From contig CAWFYK010000004.1 of NCBI GenBank assembly GCA_963820035.1, forward strand, positions 682,001-746,000: a stretch of DNA of 64,000 nucleotides, given 5' to 3'. The position numbers were made by a program, and so were the translations under genes. This document shows positions 18,201 through 24,655 of this stretch, piece by piece; positions within the stretch are counted from its first letter, which is position 1, and each line of letters starts with the position of its first letter. The notes beneath the pieces are model-generated. The model had not been told where the DNA came from. It was given only the letters and a program-made list of their open reading frames with translations, and made no database searches. The stretch comes from JAWWPG01 sp963820035 (GTDB lineage Bacteria; Actinomycetota; Actinomycetes; Propionibacteriales; Nocardioidaceae).

Positions 18201-19181
18201 CCCCAGGTCTGCCCGGGGGTCGAGGGCGCATCTGTCGGCGACGGTCCGGGTGCCTGCGAGCAGCCGTTCGGCGTCGGCGACGCCGAGGCCGGCGAACCGG
18301 CAGATCTCGTCGGCGATGTCGGCCATCTCCTTACCGGTCTTGAGGAACCCTTCGGCGTTGGCCCGGTCGACGTGCCGCAGGTCGAGGGGGACCAACCGCC
18401 GGGCCGCGTCGAGGACGTCGACGACGGGAGCGTCGGCCCGGTCGGCGTAGCGGACCTCGTTGGTGAGGACGAGCTGGCAGCCGGCGGCCGCGCCGACCCC
18501 GGCCATCCGGGCGGCGTGTGGGCTCGACCCCGGCCCGATGCCGGCCCGGCGGTGGGAGATGACCTCGACGAGCAGGTTGGTGCGGTCGGTCACCTCGCAC
18601 CAGTCACGAAGCACTGCGCGCGCCAGGTCGTCGCGGCGGCGGGTCGCTGCCCAGCCGAGCTCGGAGGCGGGACCGAGCATGACGAGCAGGTCGGCGCCGG
18701 AGCCCAGCCCGGCCAGGTGGTCGGCGACCAGGTCGCGAGTGGCCACCGGCACCCCGCGCTCCCCCCTCAGGTGGGTTGCCGACACCAGCCGGCACAACGC
18801 CGCCCAGCCCGCCTTGCTGCCGGCCAGCAGGGTGACCCGGGGGTGCACCCGGTCGTGGTCGAGGAAGCTGCCACCGCGCGACGGCTGGGTCCGGGCAGGC
18901 GGGGGGATGGCCGCCTGCGCGCGCGAAACCGGCACGGTGCCGGTCGGCAGCGGGACCTGCCCGGACGGCTCGATCGCCAGGTCGACACCGAGGATCGGCC
19001 GGATGCCGACCGCCTGGCAGGCCTTGACGAAGCGGACGGCGCCATAGACCCCGTCGCGGTCGGTGAGCGCAAGCGCATCCATCTCCGCCTCGGCGGCACG
19101 CTCCGCCAGCTGGCGTGGATGGGAGGCGCCGTAGCGGAGCGAGTAGCCGGACGCCACATGCAGGTGCACGAAGGGGTCCAT
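15264..19181 (-). CDS. dnaE2: Error-prone DNA polymerase III alpha subunit DnaE2 (ImuC-like)
   Basis: 1305 residues from the ATG of MDPFVHLHVASGYS; the longer open frame overlaps the upstream gene and is not protein-like. Order: PHP domain (1-about 330), in which the usual TDHD reads LALTDRDGVYG, suggesting a non-catalytic PHP; polymerase palm with GSGAGSLVNFLIG and the catalytic aspartates in PDIDVDVES; tau/beta regions; a C-terminal OB domain (RVIFLTLDDGTGPVDATFFED). It is longer than typical DnaE2 (about 1050-1150), partly from a repeat-encoded insert near residues 335-354. Damage-inducible translesion synthesis is the family role. It follows a DUF6504 gene by 13 bp. No imuA or imuB is seen. 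Confidence 0.88.
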   Translation of the reverse strand: MDPFVHLHVASGYSLRYGASHPRQLAERAAEAEMDALALTDRDGVYGAVRFVKACQAVGIRPILGVDLAIEPSGQVPLPTGTVPVSRAQAAIPPPARTQPSRGGSFLDHDRVHPRVTLLAGSKAGWAALCRLVSATHLRGERGVPVATRDLVADHLAGLGSGADLLVMLGPASELGWAATRRRDDLARAVLRDWCEVTDRTNLLVEVISHRRAGIGPGSSPHAARMAGVGAAAGCQLVLTNEVRYADRADAPVVDVLDAARRLVPLDLRHVDRANAEGFLKTGKEMADIADEICRFAGLGVADAERLLAGTRTVADRCALDPRADLGLGEVHFPELDVTGLDVTELDVTELDVSGSNGSGLGVASTSGDAVLRARCEAGIGRRYGSGVDLAAVRSRLDDELGVIDRLGYATYFLTVADVVDLVRDMGVRAAARGSGAGSLVNFLIGVSGVDPMRYGLLMERFLSPLRMALPDIDVDVESARRLEVYERILERYTGERCACVSMMDTYRVRHAIRDVGAALGMPPGEIDSIAKAFPHIRARDARTAMRELPELRAVRLGEARLDMLFELVEKLDGLPRHIAVHPCGVLLSDATLLDRTPVEASFLGYPMSQFDKDDVEDLGLLKLDVLGIRMQSAMAHAVAEVARVDEVEIDLDDESQVPRDDPATYTLIQSTKTLGCFQIESPGQRELVGKFPLERFEDIIIDISLFRPGPVKSDMINPFLRARHGWSEAEYLHPDLKPVLEQTQGVVVFHEQVIEMIAIFAGCSLAEADEVRRSLGNRDAKDGVKTWFFPRALGCGYPLGTVTRVWEVLEAFASFGFCKAHAAAFALPTFQSAWLKAHHPAAFLAGVLTHDPGMYPKRLILDDARQFGIAVLPLDVNVSDDVYRVERLAAPHTRPPVPGRAAGDRGDDSGAVGDRGTDRDGSSYGIRLALDEVKGISAAEVARIMAARPFHSLTDLWQRARVSRPVMERLVLAGALDTLYGIGSAVPVRRRGTVTRRDLLLQVAELDRWTRSTDRAVRAASARSTRGSTAGQRRPVKPVPAGQESGSAAGWADSTGRPVVDPRLLAAAQSQGPLPVEPVTAVQLTLDLDDVPALTEASGLPEMSGAERVRAELEVLGLDVSHHAVDFYAPMLRDLGVTWSRDLLRRRNRQELLVAGVKVATQTPPIRSGRRVIFLTLDDGTGPVDATFFEDVQGPYAATVFHSWLLVVRGEVRRTGPRGISLRATGCWELPDLYAAWQRDGMTGVHAILDVVPAGFGEPQQPRRVLVHPSGFRQSPYADIKPAGVETKTAPRKLWHSSPGSAGG
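18121..18180. repeat. 15-bp in-frame tandem repeat within dnaE2
   Basis: Four copies of GTGACATCCAGCTCA (first and third with substitutions), encoding on the minus strand the pentapeptide series ELDVT-GLDVT-ELDVT-ELDVS. Because the unit is a multiple of three, copy-number change would keep the polymerase frame open. It lies between the PHP domain and the palm, followed by a Gly/Ser-rich linker. Confidence 0.9.
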
Positions 19182-19194
19182 CAGCCGGGGTCCA

Positions 19195-19482
19195 TCAGTC
19201 GAAGCTGCAGACGAGCAGCCAGCGCCCGTCGCCCCAGTCGAAGGCGAGGTCGAACACCCCGTTGCTCGTCGCCTGACCGCGTCCCGCCTCGACCCGCCAG
19301 ACCTCCTGCTCGGCCAGCAGGTCCCGTGACTGGCTCTGCTCCCACCAGGCTCCGGTCCGGACCCAGTGCGCGATGATCTCCCGGACCACCCACAGCCTGC
19401 CGCGCCAGACGAACTGCTCGGGAGCATCATGACCTGCGACCAGCCCGCGGCGGACGTCGATCGGGTCGTCGTACTGACGCAT
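19195..19482 (-). CDS. DUF6504 family protein
   Basis: 95 residues from the ATG of MRQYDDPIDVRRG, preceded by AAAGGTGG at good spacing (a start 7 codons further up is possible). Trp-rich small soluble protein: FVWRGRLWVVREIIAHW, then WRVEA and FDLAFDWGDGRWLLV. This family is commonly found beside dnaE2, imuB or dinB genes in actinobacteria; no biochemical role is established to my knowledge. It is first in the operon, 13 bp ahead of dnaE2 and about 110 bp after the LexA box. Confidence 0.8.
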   Translation of the reverse strand: MRQYDDPIDVRRGLVAGHDAPEQFVWRGRLWVVREIIAHWVRTGAWWEQSQSRDLLAEQEVWRVEAGRGQATSNGVFDLAFDWGDGRWLLVCSFD

Positions 19483-19592
19483 CACGACCACCTTTCGAAG
19501 CACGAGAGGTCACCGTGGCGGGAACAGGGGTCGAAGCCATCCCCGCCACGGCGGTCCGCCTACCGAGCGGTCCGCGATGGCCCGCTCGCGAC

Positions 19593-19608
19593 TCGAACAT
19601 GTGTTCGA
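19593..19608. promoter_or_regulatory. LexA (SOS) box upstream of the DUF6504-dnaE2 operon
   Basis: TCGAACATGTGTTCGA, a perfect 16-bp palindrome matching the actinobacterial LexA consensus TCGAAC-N4-GTTCGA. It lies 111 bp upstream of the DUF6504 start. It predicts LexA repression and damage induction of DUF6504, dnaE2 and, if co-transcribed, the methyltransferase and dinB. Confidence 0.88.
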
Positions 19609-19655
19609 ACCATGCGTCCAGTTAACCTCGCGCCGACCTCCACGTCAACCCCTCC

Positions 19656-19721
19656 GCCGAACCGTCAGGTTCTTCCCGCCGAACCGTCAGGTTCTTCCCG
19701 CCGAACCGTCAGGTTCTTCCC
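19656..19721. repeat. 22-bp direct repeat, 3 perfect copies, each holding a palindrome
   Basis: Unit GCCGAACCGTCAGGTTCTTCCC. Each copy contains GAACC-GTCA-GGTTC, an inverted repeat with 5-bp arms, so three palindromes lie on a strict 22-bp period (about two helical turns). The array ends 36 bp before the ATG of the YbaK-like gene and is 48 bp from the SOS box on the other side. It could be an operator array or a slippage product. Confidence 0.85.
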
Positions 19722-19757
19722 GCCTGACGAGTACGGCGGCGCGACTAGAATCTCCGG

Positions 19758-20267
19758 ATGCACGAGCAGGAGCGGGCCGACACCGGCCCCACTACCCACC
19801 CGAGCATCGCCAACGTCACCACGGTGCTGACCGCGCTCGGTGCCACCGGCCAGGTCCGGGTGCTGCCCGACGCGGCCCGAACGGCCCACCAGGCGGCCGA
19901 CGCGCTCGGCTGCGAGGTCGGTGCGATCGCGAACTCGCTGATCTTCGACGCCGACGGCTCCCCCATCCTCATCCTCACGTCGGGGGCGCATCGGGTGGAC
20001 ACCGCCTTCGTCGCCCGGAGCCTCGGCGTCGCAGCGCTCGCCCGGGCCACTCCCGACTTCGTCCGGGCCTATACCGGTCAGGCCATCGGCGGCGTGGCGC
20101 CGGTTGGGCATCCGTCGCCGGTCCCGACGTACCTCGACCGGGCACTGGCGGCGTACCCCGTCGTCTGGGCAGCCGCCGGTCACGCCCACGCGGTCTTCGA
20201 CACGACCTACGACGAGCTGCTGGCGATGACCACCGCCATCGAGATCGAGGTCGACGAGGCGTCATAA
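19758..20267 (+). CDS. YbaK/ProX-type aminoacyl-tRNA deacylase
   Basis: 169 residues covering one YbaK/EbsC domain: a VRVLPDAARTAHQAADALG start, the conserved CEVGAIANSLIF strand, the LTSGAHRVDT loop, ATPDFVRAYTGQAIGGVAPVGH, and a VWAAAGHAHAVF end. The family hydrolyses mischarged tRNA (Cys- or Ala-tRNAPro and similar) in the cytoplasm. Freestanding, with no proS nearby. Its promoter region carries the 22-bp repeat array. Specificity cannot be read from the sequence. Confidence 0.88.
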   Translation: MHEQERADTGPTTHPSIANVTTVLTALGATGQVRVLPDAARTAHQAADALGCEVGAIANSLIFDADGSPILILTSGAHRVDTAFVARSLGVAALARATPDFVRAYTGQAIGGVAPVGHPSPVPTYLDRALAAYPVVWAAAGHAHAVFDTTYDELLAMTTAIEIEVDEAS

Positions 20268-20376
20268 CCGGACCACCGACACACCCCTCACCAGCACAAA
20301 CCGATGTCGAAGCAGTCCTGCTGCCGTGGCACCATGGAACGCGACAACACGCACCCGATCGACGGAGCAACCCCTC

Positions 20377-20910
20377 GTGGACGACCAGGAACCGAGCTGG
20401 CAGCGGCAGCTTGTCATCGGGTTGTCGGTCCTCGTCGCCATCGGCATCATGATCGGTGGGATCGTTGCGGTCGGCGCCTTGACGGCCGCCGACTTCGCGG
20501 GGGTCGGCAGCACCAGCAGCTCAACCCACTCGACCCCGGAGCCGATCCTGCCCACCACCGGCAGCGGCGCGAGCCAGGCGCCGCCACCAAGCACGGCATC
20601 GACCACCCCGGCGAGCTCGACACCACCGCCGGCCGAGAAGGCGATCACCCTGTCGGCCAGCCCGAAGACCGCCGGCAGCTATCAGCAGGTCAACCTGACG
20701 GGCCGCTACCCCGGCAACGACGGCGCGACGCTGCAAGTGCAGCGCAGCGTCGGCAGCGGCCCCTGGGCCGACTTCCCGACCGACACCAGAGTCAGCGCCG
20801 GTAAGTTCGCCACCTACATCAAGACCGGGAGGGTCGGCGCCAACCACTTCCGGATGCTCGACAAGGCCACCGGCAAGACGTCGAATGTCGTCACGGTGAC
20901 GATCGGTTGA
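20377..20910 (+). CDS. Membrane-anchored protein of unknown function
   Basis: 177 residues from a GTG with GGAG 8 bases upstream (an in-frame GTG lies at 20326). One N-terminal membrane segment (LVIGLSVLVAIGIMIGGIVAV) is followed by a Ser/Thr/Pro-rich linker of about 60 residues and a C-terminal beta-rich domain (ITLSASPKTAGSYQQVNLTGRYPG...) resembling an Ig-like or fibronectin-like fold. Predicted exposed outside the cell. Not otherwise recognised; it stands between the YbaK-like gene and an FAD oxidoreductase. Confidence 0.7.
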   Translation: MDDQEPSWQRQLVIGLSVLVAIGIMIGGIVAVGALTAADFAGVGSTSSSTHSTPEPILPTTGSGASQAPPPSTASTTPASSTPPPAEKAITLSASPKTAGSYQQVNLTGRYPGNDGATLQVQRSVGSGPWADFPTDTRVSAGKFATYIKTGRVGANHFRMLDKATGKTSNVVTVTIG

Positions 20911-20954
20911 CGGCCGCGGTTCCCTGCCGGCTTTCGGCAGCGTGAGCGTCCGGC

Positions 20955-22295
20955 GTGGCTGACGTCGTCGTGGTCGGGGCCGGCCTCGGCGGCCTCGCGA
21001 CCGCCACGAGGCTCGCCAAGCTCGGGCACCGGGTGGTCGTCTTCGAACGTGGCAGCGAGCCCGGCGGGCTGCTCCGCCGCGTCCGGGCAGGCGGCCACGA
21101 GTGGGACGCCACCCCGCTGCAGACGTCGGTGCCGGCGGTCCTGCGCGATCTGTTCCGCAAGTCGGGACGTCCGCTGGAGCGCTACGTCGACCTGGAGCTG
21201 AGCACTCCCGCTCGCCGCCACATCTTTCGCGACGGCAGCGTGGTGGACCTGCCGACCGGATCGCGCGCTGGGCAGCTCGATGCCGTACGTGATGCGTTGG
21301 GCGATCGGGCAGGCACGTCCTGGACCGACTTCGTCGACGCCCAGGGCGACGTCTGGGAGCTGCTCCGGGCTGACGTCCTCGACGTTCCGGACGGCGTACG
21401 GCGGCTCGGCGAGCGCCGGCTCGCGCGAGCCCTGCACTCGAGAACATCGCTGGATCGTCTGCTGCGTAAGGCGTTCGACGACGATCGACTTCGGATGCTC
21501 GCCCGCTTCCCGACGGAACGATCCGGCGCCGATCCCTCAGCCGAGCCGGCCTTTCGAGCCGTGGAGCCCTTCTTGGAGAGAACCCTCGGCATCTGGCGAT
21601 CGCCCGCCGGGATGCGCGACCTCACCGAGGCGCTGTTGATACGCATGAGGGAACGCTCCGTCGACATCAGGTTCGACAGCGAGGTCGTGTCGGTGCGGAT
21701 CTCGGGAGGTCGGGTCGCCGGAGTGGTGCTCATGGACGGTACGACGGCCGATGCGGACATTGTGGTGACCGCCGTGGCGCCGCAGGAGGTGTTCGGTCGG
21801 TTGCTCGATGATCCGGCGACGAGCGGAGCCGCCGCTCTGTTCGACATCTCGGCCGAGTCCTCCGGACGGTCAGTGAGCTATGTCGGACTCGCTGGCCCCG
21901 GACCGGACCTTCCTGGCGAGCTGGTGCTGCACGGTGACCCCCTCGTGGTCGTGTCGACCGGTGGAGTCGGTCCCGCCGGGCAGCACGCCTGGACGGTCAG
22001 CGTCCCCCGGTCAGGGGCAGACCCTCTCGCCCTCCTGGACCAACGCGGGATGGACATCCGGTCCTCCGTCACAGCCCGCGTCGACTGGCATGAAGCCGAG
22101 GGAGAGGGTCGGTCGACCGGCGAGTCGTCGTATCCGCTCGGGTGGCGGGGTGCCCGCACGGCCGCTGCCCGAGCAGCACTGGCTCGTCCCTTGCCCGGGT
22201 TGCATTGCCTGGGGACCGGCCTCGTGCTGGGTGCCTCGGTCCCGTATGTCGCGTGGCAGGCCGCTCACGTCGCCGAGCTCGTCGGGAAGGCCTGA
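20955..22295 (+). CDS. FAD-dependent oxidoreductase, phytoene-desaturase-like
   Basis: 446 residues. The N-terminal dinucleotide-binding motif VVVGAGLGGLATATRLAKLGHRV is followed by VFERGSEPGGLLR and a substrate region; the C-terminus LHCLGTGLVLGASVPYVAWQAAHVAELV is the usual second FAD contact. This is the amine-oxidase/CrtI superfamily. No other carotenoid genes are present, so the substrate is unknown. Starts at GTG 20955. Its last 285 bases are overlapped on the other strand by the read-through end of the HNH gene. Confidence 0.85.
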   Translation: MADVVVVGAGLGGLATATRLAKLGHRVVVFERGSEPGGLLRRVRAGGHEWDATPLQTSVPAVLRDLFRKSGRPLERYVDLELSTPARRHIFRDGSVVDLPTGSRAGQLDAVRDALGDRAGTSWTDFVDAQGDVWELLRADVLDVPDGVRRLGERRLARALHSRTSLDRLLRKAFDDDRLRMLARFPTERSGADPSAEPAFRAVEPFLERTLGIWRSPAGMRDLTEALLIRMRERSVDIRFDSEVVSVRISGGRVAGVVLMDGTTADADIVVTAVAPQEVFGRLLDDPATSGAAALFDISAESSGRSVSYVGLAGPGPDLPGELVLHGDPLVVVSTGGVGPAGQHAWTVSVPRSGADPLALLDQRGMDIRSSVTARVDWHEAEGEGRSTGESSYPLGWRGARTAAARAALARPLPGLHCLGTGLVLGASVPYVAWQAAHVAELVGKA

Positions 22296-23672
22296 GCGTC
22301 CACGAGCGCGTCGTGTCGCTCGAGTCTCGGACACCGCCGACCGCCACGAACCCGTTGCCGCTAACGAGGCGTGGTCCGGTGCTGATGCGACGTCTGCGTT
22401 GTCGGGTGGTGCGCCGGGGAGCGGTGGTGGTCGGCTGGTGTAGGTGTGTCCGGTGGGGGTGGTCGTAGTGACCTGGTGGCCGGCCCCATCGGGTGCTGGC
22501 CGGCTGATCCAGCCGGGGGCTTCTTTGGTGTAGTTGCAGGCTTCGCAGAGTCCCTGCCCGTTGGCTTCGCTGGTGGCGCCGCCGGCGGCGGTGGGAAAGG
22601 GATGGTCGATGTGGCGGATGGGGGCGCCGCACCAGGGCGTGCGGCAGATGTGGTCGCGGGCGATGAGTTGCCGGCGGAGCGCACCGGTGAAGCATCGGCG
22701 GTGGGTGTCGATGCCGGCGAGCCGGCCGGTGGCCGGGTCGGTGTAGAGCCGGCGGATCCACGTGTCGGTGTCGGGGTCGAGGTCTTGAAGCAGGCGGCGG
22801 GCGTAGGGGGCGGGGATGGGGCCGTGGCCGGTGATGCGGGCCGGGGTGGGGTCGCCGCCGAACAGGGTCTGGTCGGTGATGATGAGCTGGATCTCGACGG
22901 GGACCTGGGCGGCGTCGGTCTGCCCGGTGACCCGTTCGACTAGAGTGTCGGCCATCAGCTGGCCCCGCGACCTGGGGTCACCGGCGGCGCGGGCGGCGTC
23001 GGCGTGGCGGCACAGCGCCGCGTAGGCGGCGACACCTTGGGCGACCGGCAGCAGCGCGGTGAGCAGCGTCATGGTGTCCGGCGCCGGCCGGATCGTCACC
23101 CGACGGTCGTTGGCGGCTCGGCTCGACCGGGCGGTGAACGCGGCCGGATCCAGCTGATAGGCGTGCCGGCGGGTCTCGGCGACGACTTGACCGGTCGACA
23201 GCGTCCCCAGCCGGGCGGCCAGCCGGGCGTCGACGGTGGCCCGATCCTCAACGCTGAGGCAGGCAGTCTCGCGGGCCACCAGGGTGGCCCGCCACTCCGA
23301 GACCTCCCCGGCCGTCAGGGCCGCCATCGTGTGTGGCAGCTCGTGCACCAGCGCGTCGGCCAACCCGACCAGCCGGGCCCCCTGCGACGGGGACTCCCGC
23401 CGCGCCAACGCCAGCTGGGCGCCGATCCCCTTCCCGACATCGCGGGCCGGTGTCCCGGCGGCCCGCTGGGCGGCCAGCTGGGACGTCTTGAACGCGACCG
23501 CCTCCCGTGCCTGCGCCGCCGCGGCGGCGGACTTGACCCGCTCCAGCATCGCGATCCGGTCGATCCGGCCCCGGTCATCCGTCGCCGGCGACGGGCAACC
23601 CAGCGCGGCAAGCAACACCGCAAGGTCGACCACCGACGGGCCGACCGTGTCGCATACCAGGGCTTCGCTCAT
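22011..23672 (-). CDS. DUF222/HNH endonuclease domain protein with an extended C-terminus
   Basis: Begins at ATG 23672 (MSEALVCDTVGPS), giving 553 residues. A helical DUF222 region (about 30-330) precedes an HNH domain (CRTPWCGAPIRHIDHPFP...LCEACNYTKEAPGW). Such multicopy genes (the 13E12 type in mycobacteria) are common in actinobacteria. Normal members end soon after the TTPTGHTY motif, about 22,450 here. The remaining 140 or so residues are Arg/Pro-rich and partly antisense to the oxidoreductase gene, so the natural stop has probably been lost. Activity unknown. Confidence 0.82.
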   Translation of the reverse strand: MSEALVCDTVGPSVVDLAVLLAALGCPSPATDDRGRIDRIAMLERVKSAAAAAQAREAVAFKTSQLAAQRAAGTPARDVGKGIGAQLALARRESPSQGARLVGLADALVHELPHTMAALTAGEVSEWRATLVARETACLSVEDRATVDARLAARLGTLSTGQVVAETRRHAYQLDPAAFTARSSRAANDRRVTIRPAPDTMTLLTALLPVAQGVAAYAALCRHADAARAAGDPRSRGQLMADTLVERVTGQTDAAQVPVEIQLIITDQTLFGGDPTPARITGHGPIPAPYARRLLQDLDPDTDTWIRRLYTDPATGRLAGIDTHRRCFTGALRRQLIARDHICRTPWCGAPIRHIDHPFPTAAGGATSEANGQGLCEACNYTKEAPGWISRPAPDGAGHQVTTTTPTGHTYTSRPPPLPGAPPDNADVASAPDHASLAATGSWRSAVSETRATRRARGRSGLPDELGDVSGLPRDIRDRGTQHEAGPQAMQPGQGTSQCCSGSGRAGTPPPERIRRLAGRPTLSLGFMPVDAGCDGGPDVHPALVQEGERVCP

Positions 23673-23943
23673 ACATTCGATAATAGACCACCAAACCGAC
23701 AGGCAGCACCACCCGAACAACGACTGTGCACAACATCCTCAGCCCGGATCCTCAACGCTCACAGGGCAGCTGGTCGATCCGAGGTCTAGAGCCTGTCGAC
23801 ATCCTGCGGTCTCAGTCCGCCGCAGGGGAACCGGATTGCCCATGCCGACGACGAAACTCCGGCCACCCTCGCGTAGTTGAGTGACGTTGTGGTGGACCGT
23901 GCGGCGAGAGATCGCCGGCTGACGCCACGTAGGCTTCGATCGC

Positions 23944-24549
23944 GTGGTGAGCTTCAGCCGTGCGGACCTGGAGTCGTTTCGCGACGCCACGCTTCCGGAT
24001 CTTGTCGGACCCGGCCTTCGGCTGCTGTTCGTGGGGATCAACCCGGGGCTATGGACTGCCGCAGCGCAAGCTCACTTCGCCCGGCCGGGAAACCGCTTCT
24101 ATCCCGCGCTCTTTCAGGCGGGCATCATCAAGCGACCGATCAACCCGGCCGGAGGTATGACCGCCGAGGATAGTGACTACCTCATCAGCCGTGGGGTAGG
24201 GATCACCAATCTCGTCGCTCGGGCGACAGCGCGCGCCGACGAGCTCACCGCCGACGAGTTGCGCACCGGGGTCGCTGCGCTGACCGCCTTGGTCGACAAG
24301 GCCAAGCCCCGGGTCGTCGCCATCGCCGGGGTGACGGCATACCGGGTTGCCTTCGGGCTCCCTCGAGCGAAGGTTGGCCCACAGCCGAACGAGCTGGCCG
24401 GTGCTGCGCTCTGGGTGGTGCCGAACCCGAGCGGGCTCAACGCTCACGAGACGATCGGGACCCTCGCCCTCGCGTACGCTGACGCCGCTCGCGCCGCCGA
24501 TCTGGGCAGCACCCAAGGAGATCCAGGGGCATCCTCCGCCTCACGATGA
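23944..24549 (+). CDS. mug: G/U mismatch-specific uracil/thymine DNA glycosylase (Mug family)
   Basis: 201 residues. Base-excision enzyme of UDG family 2. The active-site motif GINPGLWTAAAQAHFARPGNRFYPAL (Asn in GINPG) and the minor-groove loop NPSGLNAHET are both intact. The start is one of two adjacent GTGs. The 271-bp gap upstream (23673-23943) holds no convincing gene. Followed after about 100 bp by the helicase gene on the same strand, possibly co-transcribed. Confidence 0.92.
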   Translation: MVSFSRADLESFRDATLPDLVGPGLRLLFVGINPGLWTAAAQAHFARPGNRFYPALFQAGIIKRPINPAGGMTAEDSDYLISRGVGITNLVARATARADELTADELRTGVAALTALVDKAKPRVVAIAGVTAYRVAFGLPRAKVGPQPNELAGAALWVVPNPSGLNAHETIGTLALAYADAARAADLGSTQGDPGASSASR

Positions 24550-24655
24550 CCATGGACCGGCCCGACGCATCCGAAGACTCCGCGCAGGAAAGCGCTCTTT
24601 GCTCGACGCCCGTGCGAAGCTGTTGTCGACAGCTCAACAAGGGGGTCATGTCGCC

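Noticed and set aside
19656..19721. The 22-bp repeats as a small CRISPR array
   Set aside because: The copies are directly adjacent with no spacers, and no cas genes are present.
23739..24041. Possible small minus-strand gene upstream of mug (ISRRTVHHNVTQLREGG...)
   Set aside because: It looks faintly protein-like but matches no family that I recognise, overlaps the mug start and has no good ribosome-binding site.
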